Part shown: positions 55,800-64,000 of the stretch, in pieces
How positions within the stretch are numbered: position 1 is the first letter of the stretch
Layout: each line of letters starts with the position of its first letter
Source: Kushneria indalinina DSM 14324
GTDB lineage: Bacteria; Pseudomonadota; Gammaproteobacteria; Pseudomonadales; Halomonadaceae
DNA: 64,000 nt
NCBI RefSeq assembly: GCF_003385845.1
Contig: NZ_QRDJ01000010.1
Location: 20,190-84,189, forward strand
Direction: 5' to 3'
Translations under genes and position numbers: made by a program
The notes under the pieces: generated by a model
Databases searched by the model: none
The model's input: the letters and a program-made list of their open reading frames with translations, nothing else
What the model was told of the DNA's origin: nothing

Positions 55800-57506
55800 T
55801 CAGACGTACTCTTCTGTCACCTCATAGTGGCGCGGCAGGGAGAGGATGAACTGGGCGCCGCCCAGATCGGGGGCGGTGTCGATCGTAATGCGCCCGTGGT
55901 GCCACTGTACGATACGGGCCACGATGGCCAGTCCCAGGCCGTACCCACCGACACCGGACTGATGCCGGGTACGGCTATCGTCGATGCGGGCAAAGGGCTT
56001 GAAGATACGCTCACGCTCCTCCGCCGGAACGCCCGCGCCATCATCCTCGACGCTGAGATACACCATGCGCTCATCGCCCAGCAGGCGGACATGGACCCGG
56101 CTGCCGGCGTGGGTGCAGGCGTTGGACACCAGATTCTGCAGCGCGCGCTGTAAATAGCGCACATCGGCGTGCACGTGAAGGTCCTGACCGCCGGTCACCT
56201 CGAGGGTTAACTGCGGATGCAGCGGCGTCAGCGTCTCGACGACGCGATCGGCGATGTCACGCACTTCCAGACTGACCGGCTCCAGCGGCAACAGCCCGTC
56301 GGTGGCGCCATCCAGACGGGCATAGGTCAGGATTTCATCGATGAGTCGATCGATGGATTCGATGTCGTCATCCACCCCCTTCAGCAACCGCCTGATGCCG
56401 GGCGATTCGCTCATGTCATCGACCATCTGCAGCGCAAAGCGCACCCGTGCCACGGGGGTTCGAAACTCGTGCGACACCGCGCGCATCAGATCCTGCTGGG
56501 AAGAGAGCACCGCCTGCACCTGATCGGCCATGGTATTAAAGGCCAGGCCCAGCTGGGTGAGATACTCCCCTTCCTGAATGGTCACGCGAGCGTTGTAATC
56601 ACCGGCCGTAAAGCTTGCCGTGGTCTGCTCAAGCCGGGTCAGGCGCTTCTCTACGCTGCGCATGATGAGATAGATCGCCGTGCCCAGCATGGTCAGCATC
56701 AGTCCCATGACCATGGCGATGGTGACAACAGGCAGCGATTGGAAGGGCGACAGCGGCCCGACCATGATCCAGCGGCCACCCGAGAACTGGGCGTAAAAGC
56801 CAAGGCTTGAGCGCTCGGCGACCACGTTGATCACGACATGACCGGCGTTGAGCTGGGTCAGCTGGCTGTTGGAGAGCCCCGGCGGCGTCCCGCTGCCCAT
56901 GCCCATGGGCAGGGAGATCCGGCTGCGCAGCTCCTGAAAACGGGCTTCGCGCTCGTCATCCGGTGAGAGCTCCAGCCACTGGCGCAGCAGGGAGACCAGC
57001 TGCAGGGGCTGCTGCTCGGAAAGACCGGTAAAGTGCGCGACCAGAATGGAATCGTCCTCGCCTGGCAGACGCTGGTAGAGCTGCCAGCCGATTTCGCCCT
57101 GAGCCTGGCGGGCAAGCACATCGCCACGCGCCAGTCGACGGCGATCCATGAAGCCAAGCATCAGCGTTTCGGAATCCGACAGTGCCAGGCGAATGCCCAG
57201 CTCATCCTCGTAGGCGCTCAGCCATGCATCGCGGGAGCTTTCCGGCTGACCGGCGACCAGGGACGTCAAAAGCGCCATCGGGGCACTTGCCAGGCGCTGA
57301 CGATAGTGATCCTCACGCCAGTCATCGATCAACCATGACGCGACCACGCCCACCCAGAAGATGGTCATGAGCGAGAGAAACAGGGTCAGATAGAGGCGGC
57401 GAAAACCACCATGAGCGGACAGAGGTCTGTGAGGCGGAGGCTCCAGACCATCCGATCCGCCGGAGCGGGCGTGCCATGAGGCCAGAGAGGGGAATCTTGA
57501 CGGCAT
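55800..57506 (-). CDS. RstB-like sensor histidine kinase
   Basis: The 568-residue kinase has helices at about 38-60 and 259-281 enclosing a periplasmic domain of about 200 residues. A HAMP domain (about 282-335), the HisKA domain with phosphorylated His346 in MRAVSHEFRTPVARVRFALQM, and the HATPase domain with LVSNACTH and DDGAGVPAEERERIFKPF follow, and GYGLGLAIV closes it. The His-box wording and the RstA-like partner upstream favour RstB. The sensed signal is unknown. The ATG at 57506 has AAGGA six bases upstream. The response regulator gene lies 75 bases upstream on the same strand. Confidence 0.9.
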   Translation of the reverse strand: MPSRFPSLASWHARSGGSDGLEPPPHRPLSAHGGFRRLYLTLFLSLMTIFWVGVVASWLIDDWREDHYRQRLASAPMALLTSLVAGQPESSRDAWLSAYEDELGIRLALSDSETLMLGFMDRRRLARGDVLARQAQGEIGWQLYQRLPGEDDSILVAHFTGLSEQQPLQLVSLLRQWLELSPDDEREARFQELRSRISLPMGMGSGTPPGLSNSQLTQLNAGHVVINVVAERSSLGFYAQFSGGRWIMVGPLSPFQSLPVVTIAMVMGLMLTMLGTAIYLIMRSVEKRLTRLEQTTASFTAGDYNARVTIQEGEYLTQLGLAFNTMADQVQAVLSSQQDLMRAVSHEFRTPVARVRFALQMVDDMSESPGIRRLLKGVDDDIESIDRLIDEILTYARLDGATDGLLPLEPVSLEVRDIADRVVETLTPLHPQLTLEVTGGQDLHVHADVRYLQRALQNLVSNACTHAGSRVHVRLLGDERMVYLSVEDDGAGVPAEERERIFKPFARIDDSRTRHQSGVGGYGLGLAIVARIVQWHHGRITIDTAPDLGGAQFILSLPRHYEVTEEYV

Positions 57507-57581
57507 CGTCTATCCTTTACACACGGTTCTGTACAGTAGACGAAGCCGCCCTTCACGAAACGAGGTCAGATTACTGCCGGC

Positions 57582-58295
57582 TCAAACCTCTCGAACGAAC
57601 AGATATCCCTTGCTGCGTACGGTCTTGATGCGCTGCGGCTGGTGCGGATCGTCACCGATCTTGGGTCGAATGCGTGACACACGCACGTCTATCGAACGAT
57701 CCTGACCATCATAACGAATACCACGCAGCGCCGAGAATATCTCTTCGCGGGTCAGTACCCGACCGGCATGCGAGGCCAGCAGCCAGAGCAGATCAAACTC
57801 GGCGCTGGTCAGATCGATGCGCTCGCCGTTGAGCCAGGCTTCCCTGGTCGAGGAATCCACCACCAGATCGCGAAACTCGAGACGGGTTTCTTCCTGCTCG
57901 GCGGTCTCCGTACCGTCGGCACGGCGCAACAGCGCTCGCATGCGCGCCAGCAGCACGCGCGGCGGTACCGGCTTGGGAACGTAATCATCGGCCCCCATTT
58001 CGAGGCCCAGCACCTGATCCATGTCATCGGTACGGGCGGTCAGCATCAAAATGGGGCCAGGATACTGGTGACGTACGCGGCGACAGATGGACAGGCCATC
58101 CTCACCCGGCAGCATCAGGTCAAGAATGACCAGGTCCGGTCGCAGGGAGAGAATACGCTCAACGCCGTTGGCACCGTCGTGTTCAACGCTGACCCTGAAA
58201 CCGTTGCCTTCAAGATACTCACGCGTCAACGCGGCCAGTCGTTCATCATCTTCGATGATAAGAATGTGTTCGTTGGCGGTTGTAATGTTATCCAA
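57582..58295 (-). CDS. RstA-like response regulator
   Basis: The 237-residue OmpR/PhoB-type regulator has a receiver with acidic pocket Glu15-Asp16-Asp17, phospho-acceptor Asp59 (VILDLMLPGEDG) and Lys108 (YVPKPV). The winged-helix DNA-binding domain shows LTSAEFDLLWLLASHAGRVLTREEIF, with RGIRYDGQDRSIDVRVSRIRPKIGDDPHQPQRIKTVRSKGYLF, the strongly RstA-like block. The start is TTG at 58295, with only a weak ribosome site (GGACGAG), so it is less certain. With the kinase gene it makes a two-component operon. Confidence 0.92.
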   Translation of the reverse strand: MDNITTANEHILIIEDDERLAALTREYLEGNGFRVSVEHDGANGVERILSLRPDLVILDLMLPGEDGLSICRRVRHQYPGPILMLTARTDDMDQVLGLEMGADDYVPKPVPPRVLLARMRALLRRADGTETAEQEETRLEFRDLVVDSSTREAWLNGERIDLTSAEFDLLWLLASHAGRVLTREEIFSALRGIRYDGQDRSIDVRVSRIRPKIGDDPHQPQRIKTVRSKGYLFVREV

Positions 58296-58630
58296 GGCTC
58301 GTCCGTCCGATCATTGATAAAGAAGCTTCCGTGCCGTCACCGGTATACTGCGCGGGCAGCGCCCGGACACGCGGCAGGCAGACAGCGATAAATGTGACCT
58401 TTAAATCCAACGGTCGTTCAACTTTGGCAACATTGTGCCACTGTTACACGAACGTGCCCATACAGAAGGGATGTATTTGCATACGATTCGCATCATCAGG
58501 ATCTGATCGGCATGAATTTTATTTGCCCCATCCAAGCATGAGCTGAAATATTCGCGACAAAAAATCGCAGGTGTTGGTTCATTTTTGCTCGCTGCAGTGA
58601 ATACCGGGCTTGCGGCAAGGTAAGCACAAG

Positions 58631-58639
58631 TTGTCCACA
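58631..58639 (+). promoter_or_regulatory. DnaA-box-like sequence upstream of nrdA
   Basis: TTGTCCACA differs by one base from the DnaA box TTATCCACA. It is 34 bases upstream of the -35 of the nrdA promoter. In E. coli DnaA boxes upstream of nrdA control its transcription, so the position is meaningful. One site by itself is weak evidence. Confidence 0.4.
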
Positions 58640-58672
58640 GACCTCTCCCCGTTTTTAATACCCTTTTGGCTA

Positions 58673-58736
58673 TTGAGCCGTCCCGGCAGACACACTATAT
58701 TGTGTCTACTTTATCAAAAGGCACACCATGTAGTGT
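58673..58736 (+). promoter_or_regulatory. nrdAB promoter with paired NrdR boxes
   Basis: A -35 TTGAGC (58673-58678) and a -10 TATATT (58696-58701) are exactly 17 bases apart. An NrdR box, ACACACTATATTGTGT (58690-58705), matches the 16-base consensus at 15 positions and covers the -10. A second, weaker one (58721-58736, 12 of 16) starts 31 bases further, the helical-turn spacing typical of NrdR pairs. NrdR represses ribonucleotide reductase genes when dATP is high. Confidence 0.78.
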
Positions 58737-58867
58737 TTTGAAGCAAAAACGCCTGGTGGCTGTCAATACCCTTCGATTCAATTTTTCGACCCTGTTGCTG
58801 TCTGTTTTTCCATTCAGGAATGAACAGACATGGCACGGTTTTGACCTTACGGCAGGAAGGTAACGTT

Positions 58868-61768
58868 ATGGAAACCTCGCATACAGAGCGTGATACCTCA
58901 TCAACCCTTGATGATGCTCACACGCGCCAGACCAATCATCAGTTGCGTGTCATCAAGCGTACCGGTGATACCGCCACCTTTGATGCGAGCAAGATCTCCG
59001 TGGCCATGAGCAAGGCCTTTCTCGCCGTGGAAGGTGACAATGCCGCCGGCTCCTCGCGCATTCGTGAGCAGGTCGAGCAGCTGACCGAATCCATCATGGA
59101 CACCTTTGCGCGTCGCATGCCGGAAGGCGGCACTCTTCATATCGAGGACATCCAGGACCAGGTCGAGCTGGCCCTGATGCGCTCGGGCGAACACAAGGTG
59201 GCTCGTGCCTATGTGCTGTACCGCGAAGAGCATGCTCGTGCCCGCGCCGCACAGCATCAGGGGATCGAAAAGCCCCACCCCACCATCAACGTGACCCAGC
59301 CCGATGGCAGCCGCCGGCCGCTGGACCTGGCGCGCATCGAGACACTGGTTAACGAAGCCTGCGCGGATCTTGAAAACGTTGAAGCGCGTCGCATCGTGGA
59401 TGAGTCGCTGCGCAATCTCTACGACGGCGTAACGCCTGAAGGCGTGGCCACGGCGCTGATGATGACCGCGCGCATGCTGGTCGAGAAGGAGCCCAACTAT
59501 ACCTTCGTCACCGCCCGCCTTTTGCAGGACAATCTGCGTCGCGAAGCCCTCTCCTTTCTTGAAGTTGCCGAAGAAGCCACCTTTGGTGACATGGCCACGC
59601 TCTACAAGCCGGCCTTCCAGAGCTACATCAAGCGCGGTATCGAATTCGAGCAGCTCGACCCGGTACTGGCCGAGTTCGATCTCGACCGCCTGGGCAACGC
59701 CCTGAGCCATGAGCGTGACAATCAGTTCACCTATCTGGGTCTGCAGACGCTTTACGACCGTTACTTCCTGCACCGTGACGGCGTTCGTTACGAGCTGCCG
59801 CAGGTCATGTTCATGCGTGTGGCCATGGGGCTTTCGCTCAATGAACAGGACCGCGAAGCGCGTGCCATCGAGTTCTACGAGCTGCTGTCGAGCTTTGACT
59901 ATATGACCTCGACACCCACGCTGTTCAACGCCGGTACCGTGCGCAGCCAGCTGTCTTCGTGCTACCTGACGACCGTGCCGGATAACCTTGAAGGCATCTA
60001 CGGCGCCATCCGCGACAACGCCATGCTCTCCAAGTGGGCCGGCGGTCTGGGCAACGACTGGACGCCGGTTCGGGCGCTGGGCTCCTATATCAAGGGCACC
60101 AACGGCAAGTCGCAGGGCGTTGTGCCCTTCCTCAAGGTCGTCAACGACACGGCCGTGGCAGTTAACCAGGGCGGCAAGCGCAAGGGCGCGGTCTGCTCGT
60201 ACCTGGAAACCTGGCACATGGACGTCGAGGAGTTCCTCGAGCTTCGCAAGAACACCGGTGATGATCGCCGCCGGACGCATGACATGAACACGGCCAACTG
60301 GGTGCCGGATCTGTTCATGAAGCGCGTCAGCGAAGAGAAGGAGTGGACGCTGTTCTCACCGGCGACCTGCCCTGACCTGCACGACCTTTATGGCGCGGCC
60401 TTTGAAAAGCGTTATGAAGAGTACGAGGCGATGACGCATACCGGCGAGATCACGCTGTTCAAGCGTGTGCAGGCCAAGGATCTGTGGCGCAAGATGCTGT
60501 CGATGCTGTTTGAAACAGGCCACCCCTGGATCACCTTCAAGGATCCCTGCAACCTGCGCAGCCCGCAGCGTCATGCCGGTGTCGTGCACTCCTCCAACCT
60601 GTGCACCGAGATCACGCTCAACACCAGCGCCGACGAGATCGCCGTGTGCAACCTGGGCTCGATCAATCTGGCCGCGCACGTGGTCAACGGCCAGCTGGAC
60701 AGCGAAAAGCTCAAGCGCTCGGTCAAGACCGCCGTACGCATGCTCGATAATGTCATCGACATCAACTATTACGCCGTGCCGCAGGCCAAACGCTCCAACT
60801 TCCGTCATCGCCCGGTCGGGCTGGGTCTGATGGGCTTTCAGGACGCGCTGTACAAGCATGGCATCGCTTACGCCTCCGATGACGCGGTGACCTTTGCCGA
60901 TCACTCCATGGAGCTGATCAGCTATCACGCCATCGAAGCGTCCAGCGATCTGGCCGCCGAACGCGGCCGCTATGAGTCCTATGAAGGCTCCCTCTGGAGC
61001 CAGGGCGTTCTGCCCATCGACTCGATTCGCGATTTGCAGCGTGAGCGTGGCGAACAGTATGTGCAGATGGATACGTCCACCACTCAGGACTGGGATCGCG
61101 TTCGTGACAAGGTACGTCGTCAGGGCATGCGTAATTCTAACGTCATGGCGATTGCCCCTACTGCGACCATCTCCAATATCTGTGGCGTGACGCAGTCGAT
61201 CGAGCCGACGTATCAGAACCTGTATGTGAAGTCGAACCTGTCGGGCGAGTTCACCGTGGTCAACTCGCACATGGTGCATGCGCTCAAGGAGCGCGGCCTG
61301 TGGGACGAGGTGATGATCAATGACCTCAAGTACTACGATGGTTCGCTCCAGCCGATCGACCGCATTCCGGAAGATCTCAAGCAGCGCTATGCCACGGCGT
61401 TTGAAATCGAGCCGCGCTGGATTGTCGAGGCCGCCTCGCGTCGTCAGAAGTGGATTGATCAGGCGCAGTCGCTGAACCTTTATATCAGCGGTGTTTCCGG
61501 TCGCAAGCTGGACACCACCTATCGCATGGCGTGGCAGCTGGGCCTGAAAACAACCTACTACCTCCGTGCGCAGGCCTCCACTCGCCTTGAGAAATCAACC
61601 CTCAAGGGCACCGATGGCAAGCTCAACGGCGTCAGTCCCAACGCACCGACGCCACAGCCGGCACCCGCTCCGTCGCCGGAGGCCTCGCAGGCAACTCAGC
61701 AGCCGCTGGGCTCGGCACCGCCGCTGGCCTGCTCACTCGATGATCCGGATTGCGAAGCCTGCCAGTAA
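58868..61768 (+). CDS. nrdA: Ribonucleoside-diphosphate reductase class I, alpha subunit
   Basis: NrdA reduces ribonucleotides to deoxyribonucleotides with a radical supplied by NrdB. The 966-residue protein has two N-terminal ATP-cone domains at about 26-120 and 139-229, as in Pseudomonas NrdA and unlike the single cone of E. coli. The catalytic barrel follows, with NLCTEITL and AVCNLGSINLA near residues 577-605. The C-terminal pair of shuttle cysteines is in DDPDCEACQ, preceded by a Pro/Ala-rich flexible linker. The ATG at 58868 has AGGAAGG eight bases upstream. NrdR boxes control the promoter. It forms an operon with nrdB. Confidence 0.96.
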   Translation: METSHTERDTSSTLDDAHTRQTNHQLRVIKRTGDTATFDASKISVAMSKAFLAVEGDNAAGSSRIREQVEQLTESIMDTFARRMPEGGTLHIEDIQDQVELALMRSGEHKVARAYVLYREEHARARAAQHQGIEKPHPTINVTQPDGSRRPLDLARIETLVNEACADLENVEARRIVDESLRNLYDGVTPEGVATALMMTARMLVEKEPNYTFVTARLLQDNLRREALSFLEVAEEATFGDMATLYKPAFQSYIKRGIEFEQLDPVLAEFDLDRLGNALSHERDNQFTYLGLQTLYDRYFLHRDGVRYELPQVMFMRVAMGLSLNEQDREARAIEFYELLSSFDYMTSTPTLFNAGTVRSQLSSCYLTTVPDNLEGIYGAIRDNAMLSKWAGGLGNDWTPVRALGSYIKGTNGKSQGVVPFLKVVNDTAVAVNQGGKRKGAVCSYLETWHMDVEEFLELRKNTGDDRRRTHDMNTANWVPDLFMKRVSEEKEWTLFSPATCPDLHDLYGAAFEKRYEEYEAMTHTGEITLFKRVQAKDLWRKMLSMLFETGHPWITFKDPCNLRSPQRHAGVVHSSNLCTEITLNTSADEIAVCNLGSINLAAHVVNGQLDSEKLKRSVKTAVRMLDNVIDINYYAVPQAKRSNFRHRPVGLGLMGFQDALYKHGIAYASDDAVTFADHSMELISYHAIEASSDLAAERGRYESYEGSLWSQGVLPIDSIRDLQRERGEQYVQMDTSTTQDWDRVRDKVRRQGMRNSNVMAIAPTATISNICGVTQSIEPTYQNLYVKSNLSGEFTVVNSHMVHALKERGLWDEVMINDLKYYDGSLQPIDRIPEDLKQRYATAFEIEPRWIVEAASRRQKWIDQAQSLNLYISGVSGRKLDTTYRMAWQLGLKTTYYLRAQASTRLEKSTLKGTDGKLNGVSPNAPTPQPAPAPSPEASQATQQPLGSAPPLACSLDDPDCEACQ

Positions 61769-61866
61769 TTCGATAGTCACGACGGTGGTCTATAGAGACC
61801 ACCGTCTACCGTATTCAAGGCCATCCTCGATGTTTATAACCTCAGATGATGGCGAGGGAGACAACG

Positions 61867-62973
61867 ATGCAAGAGACAAATCTGTTTACCGACGACAACG
61901 ACCAGGTCGATACCAGCGGTCTGGGTGAAATTCAGGTCGGCGCATCACGCATTGATGCCAGCGAAAAGGCCATGATCAATGCTCAGAGCGACGTCAATCA
62001 GCTGCTGCCGCTGAAATACAGCTGGGCGTGGGAAAAGTATCTTTCCGGCTGTAATAATCACTGGATGCCGACCGAAGTCTCCATGCAGGGCGATATCGCC
62101 ACATGGCGAGCGCCGGTGAACAGCTCGGAGGGGCTGACCGAGGACGAAGTGCTGATGCTCAAGCGTAACCTCGGTTTTTTTGCCACCGCCGAGTCGCTGG
62201 TCGCCAACAACATCGTGCTGGCCGTCTATCGCAACATTACCAACCCGGAATGCCGCCAGTACCTGCTGCGCCAGGCCTTTGAAGAAGCCATCCATACTCA
62301 CACCTTCCAGTACATTTGCACGTCGCTGGGGCTGGATGAGGGTGAGCTCTTCAACATGTATCGGGAAATTCCTTCGATTACCGACAAGGATACCTGGGCG
62401 CTCAAGTACACCCAGGCGCTGGAAGATCCGAGCTTCACGACCGGCACCGTCGAGCGCGACAAGGCCTTTTTGCGTGCGCTGGTGGCCTTCTATGTCGTAT
62501 TTGAAGGCATGTGGTTCTACACCGGTTTCGCTCAGATCCTGGCACTGGGTCGTCGCAACAAGATGGTGGGGATCGCCGAGCAGTATCAGTACATTCTGCG
62601 CGATGAATCCATCCACCTGAACTTCGGCATCGACTGCATCAACCAGATCAAGATCGAAAATCCTCATCTGTGGGACGAGGCCTTTCAGCAGGAAGTACGC
62701 GGTATGCTGATGGAAGCCTACCAGCTGGAAGTGGCCTACGGTCGTGAAACCATGCCGCGCGGTATTCTCGGCCTGAACGCCGAGCTTACCGAGCAGTACA
62801 TGCAGTTCATCACCAATCGCCGCAGTGAACAGATCGGTCTGGGTCTGCTCTTTGATGACGTGGAAAACCCCTTCCCCTGGATGTCAGAGCTGATCGATCT
62901 GCCCAAGGAGAAGAACTTCTTTGAGACACGGGTGACCGAGTATCAGACCGGTGGCGCACTGTCCTGGGATTAA
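61867..62973 (+). CDS. nrdB: Ribonucleoside-diphosphate reductase class I, beta subunit, with class Ic-type cofactor residues
   Basis: NrdB generates the radical used by NrdA. The 368-residue protein has the metal ligands Glu109, Glu140, His143, Glu213, Glu247 and His250. The position of the radical tyrosine of class Ia enzymes (Tyr122 of E. coli) is Phe147 here ([12 protein letters not shown]). The first ligand, normally Asp, is Glu109 ([10 protein letters not shown]). This pair matches Chlamydia trachomatis NrdB, the class Ic enzyme using a Mn(IV)/Fe(III) cofactor instead of a tyrosyl radical. P. aeruginosa NrdB has Asp and Tyr there. The ATG at 61867 has GGGAG seven bases upstream. The class is inferred from sequence. 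Confidence 0.93.
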   Translation: MQETNLFTDDNDQVDTSGLGEIQVGASRIDASEKAMINAQSDVNQLLPLKYSWAWEKYLSGCNNHWMPTEVSMQGDIATWRAPVNSSEGLTEDEVLMLKRNLGFFATAESLVANNIVLAVYRNITNPECRQYLLRQAFEEAIHTHTFQYICTSLGLDEGELFNMYREIPSITDKDTWALKYTQALEDPSFTTGTVERDKAFLRALVAFYVVFEGMWFYTGFAQILALGRRNKMVGIAEQYQYILRDESIHLNFGIDCINQIKIENPHLWDEAFQQEVRGMLMEAYQLEVAYGRETMPRGILGLNAELTEQYMQFITNRRSEQIGLGLLFDDVENPFPWMSELIDLPKEKNFFETRVTEYQTGGALSWD

Positions 62974-63011
62974 TGACACACGACGATCCCGGATCCTGAG
63001 AAGGATTCAGA

Positions 63012-63039
63012 AAGGCCTCGCTAATGCGAGGCTTTTTTT
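63012..63039 (+). terminator. Terminator after nrdB
   Basis: A seven-base-pair stem (GCCTCGC with GCGAGGC, plus A-T flanks) has a TAAT loop and is followed by seven T residues. Confidence 0.88.
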
Positions 63040-63153
63040 ATAAACAGTAAAGACAATATTATTATTAATACCTGAAGGCTTAATATTGCGTAAGGATGGC
63101 CAACAATAGAAAGGTTCAGCTATCTTTTCCAGAAGACTGACAAGGAGATATGT

Positions 63154-63366
63154 ATGCACAAGGGCATTTTGATGATAACAACCGTGGCAGCACTAGCCTT
63201 TTTGACAGCCTGCAGCAGCCCAACCGGGCGTAGCGCGGCTCAGGGTGCCGGCATTGGTGGCGCGACAGGTGCTGCTGCTGGTGCCGTAACGGGCGGAAGC
63301 GCGGGTACTGGTGCCATCATCGGTGGCGCTGCAGGAGCAGCAGCAGGTGCAGCCAGCGAGCAGTAA
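63154..63366 (+). CDS. Small glycine-zipper lipoprotein
   Basis: The 70-residue precursor has a lipoprotein signal ending LTAC (cysteine at 20). The mature part is nearly all small residues: repeated GxGGAxGAAxGA patterns (GAGIGGATGAAAGA, AIIGGAAGAAAGAA), a glycine zipper as in small envelope lipoproteins. Function is unknown, but such segments often insert in membranes or pack as helices. AAGGAG lies seven bases before the ATG, a strong site. The gene has its own terminator. Confidence 0.82.
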   Translation: MHKGILMITTVAALAFLTACSSPTGRSAAQGAGIGGATGAAAGAVTGGSAGTGAIIGGAAGAAAGAASEQ

Positions 63367-63393
63367 CAGCGACTCACGTCATGAACCTACAAG

Positions 63394-63429
63394 AAAAAAG
63401 CCTCCTGACGATGGTCAGGAGGCTTTTTT
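63394..63429. terminator. Bidirectional terminator between the two small lipoprotein genes
   Basis: A 16-base-pair perfect stem (AAAAAAGCCTCCTGAC with GTCAGGAGGCTTTTTT) has a GATG loop and A/T runs built in on both sides, serving two convergent genes. Confidence 0.93.
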
Positions 63430-63457
63430 ACTTCTCTACCCTACCGATCAGAATAGA

Positions 63458-63709
63458 TCAGTTGCTGTGCTCGTCAGCGCTGTCGCTGATGGAGTCGCCA
63501 GCATCTTCCATGGCTTCACCCGTGGAGTCAGCAGCATCGCTTGCAGCATCGCCGACGGAGTCAGCCGCATCATTTGCGGAATCGCCAGCGTCATCGGCTG
63601 CATTATCCATTTGTGCACCGGTCTCTTCGGCAGGACCATCATCGTTGTCACAACCAGCCACCGCAAATGTCATCATTGCAGCCAGCAAAATACCCAGTGT
63701 CTTTTTCAT
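63458..63709 (-). CDS. Small acidic lipoprotein with 11-residue repeats
   Basis: The 83-residue precursor has a lipoprotein signal (KKTLGILLAAMMTFAVAGC). After an Asp/Glu-rich start, the mature part holds about four 11-residue units, seen as AADDAGDSAND, AADSVGDAASD, AADSTGEAMED and AGDSISDSADE. An Ala/Ser/Asp face repeating every 11 residues suggests a right-handed coiled coil or amphipathic helix, as in LEA-like proteins and Lpp-type lipoproteins. Function is unknown. The ATG at 63709 or the adjacent one at 63712 is the start, with GGGAG upstream. Confidence 0.8.
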   Translation of the reverse strand: MKKTLGILLAAMMTFAVAGCDNDDGPAEETGAQMDNAADDAGDSANDAADSVGDAASDAADSTGEAMEDAGDSISDSADEHSN

Positions 63710-63912
63710 CATCAGCTCTCCCTTGCCTGCTGCCTTCATTGAATCAACGATATGCTCACCACCTTGAGCACTACCTGTCCATTGTGGTGCAAAAGTCAGT
63801 TGAATACCAAATCTCTTTATTCAGGAAGAGATTGATTTTCCCACACAATATTCGATCTGCGAGTGATACCAAAGTGGCGACACCGGGCGCGGTTTATCCC
63901 GCGCCCATAAAA

Positions 63913-63942
63913 GAACCCCGGTCCTGTTAAGGACCGGGGTTC
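63913..63942 (-). terminator. rRNA operon terminator
   Basis: A 13-base-pair perfect stem (GAACCCCGGTCCT with AGGACCGGGGTTC) has a GTTA loop; read on the minus strand it is followed by TTTTATGG. It stands just beyond the 3' end of the 5S rRNA gene. Confidence 0.9.
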
Positions 63943-63950
63943 GGAAGGGG

Positions 63951-64000
63951 TGCCTGACGATGACCTACTCTCACATGGGGAGACCCCACACTACCATCGG
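63951..64000 (-). rRNA. rrf: 5S ribosomal RNA, 3' part (continues beyond window)
   Basis: The minus strand reads CCGATGGTAGTGTGGGGTCT, then CCCCATGTGAGAGTAGGTCA and TCGTCAGGCA, the conserved 3' half of bacterial 5S rRNA. About 50 of roughly 120 bases are in the window. The gene's position at the end implies that 23S and 16S lie to the right. Confidence 0.95.

Larger units (their letters stand above)
58296..58867. other. Divergent intergenic region between rstA and nrdA
   Basis: About 570 bases hold no credible gene; short open frames at 58331-58546 and 58666-58863 lack family signatures and ribosome sites. The left part serves the rstA promoter and the right part the nrdAB control region, including the DnaA-box-like TTGTCCACA and NrdR boxes listed separately. 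The AT content is higher than in the flanking genes. Confidence 0.8.

Noticed and set aside
58331..58863. Short plus-strand open frames of 71 and 65 residues in the rstA-nrdA gap
   Set aside because: Cys/His-rich or hydrophobic strings without ribosome sites or family similarity; the DNA is better explained as regulatory region for nrdAB and rstA.

Overview
The window is dense, high-GC, slow-evolving chromosomal backbone of a gammaproteobacterium. Gene order (secDF-suhB-trmJ-isc-ndk-rlmN-pilF-rodZ-ispG-hisS-yfgM-bamB-der, dprA/def-fmt-rsmB-trkA, lptFG/pepA-holC-valS, nrdAB) follows the Pseudomonas/Oceanospirillales pattern. The protein sequences and the very short isc locus suggest a Halomonadaceae member (Halomonas/Kushneria/Chromohalobacter type). 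That assignment is an inference from gene content, not from a marker comparison. I see no prophage, insertion sequence, CRISPR array or obvious genomic island. The right edge cuts a 5S rRNA gene on the minus strand, so an rrn operon continues beyond the window.

Layout. 1-16.1 kb: Sec translocon accessory genes secD (cut at its start) and secF, a degenerate suhB, trmJ, then iscR-iscS-iscA under an IscR-like operator, ndk, rlmN, pilF, rodZ, ispG, hisS, yfgM, bamB and der. 16.2-23.8 kb: two exported proteins of unknown function, a DUF815 ATPase, an M48 lipoprotein protease, and a minus-strand block (a LysM-protein relative lacking LysM, dprA, tsaC, hemF, aroE). 23.9-29.4 kb: def-fmt-rsmB, then pncA and dodecin, then trkA. 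29.4-37.1 kb: small membrane and TraB-family proteins, an ABM-tapT-BASS operon, a sirtuin, the overlapping truC-tcdA-DUF1653 operon, and bacterioferritin with its ferredoxin. 37.2-50.2 kb: aldehyde dehydrogenase, lptFG, pepA, ilvE, an SDR, holC, a chemoreceptor and valS. 50.3-58.3 kb: two tandem lpxT homologues, gloA, doxX, a UDG-family protein, a YdjM-like membrane protein, metR and an rstAB-type two-component system. 58.3-64 kb: nrdAB with NrdR/DnaA-type regulatory sites, two small lipoproteins and the 5S rRNA end.

Shared themes. Many genes modify or charge tRNA or start proteins (trmJ, rlmN, hisS, tsaC, def, fmt, rsmB, tapT, truC, tcdA, valS). Others build or guard the envelope (secDF, bamB, yfgM, lptFG, lpxT, rodZ, pilF). 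Iron metabolism appears as iscRSA and bfr/bfd.

The most notable observations are departures of familiar genes from their family pattern rather than a new system. NrdB carries Phe at the radical-tyrosine position and Glu at the first metal ligand, which is the class Ic (Mn/Fe) signature. SuhB has lost most catalytic metal ligands. The isc operon lacks iscU, hscBA and fdx, and its IscS is short at the C-terminus. LpxT is duplicated in tandem.
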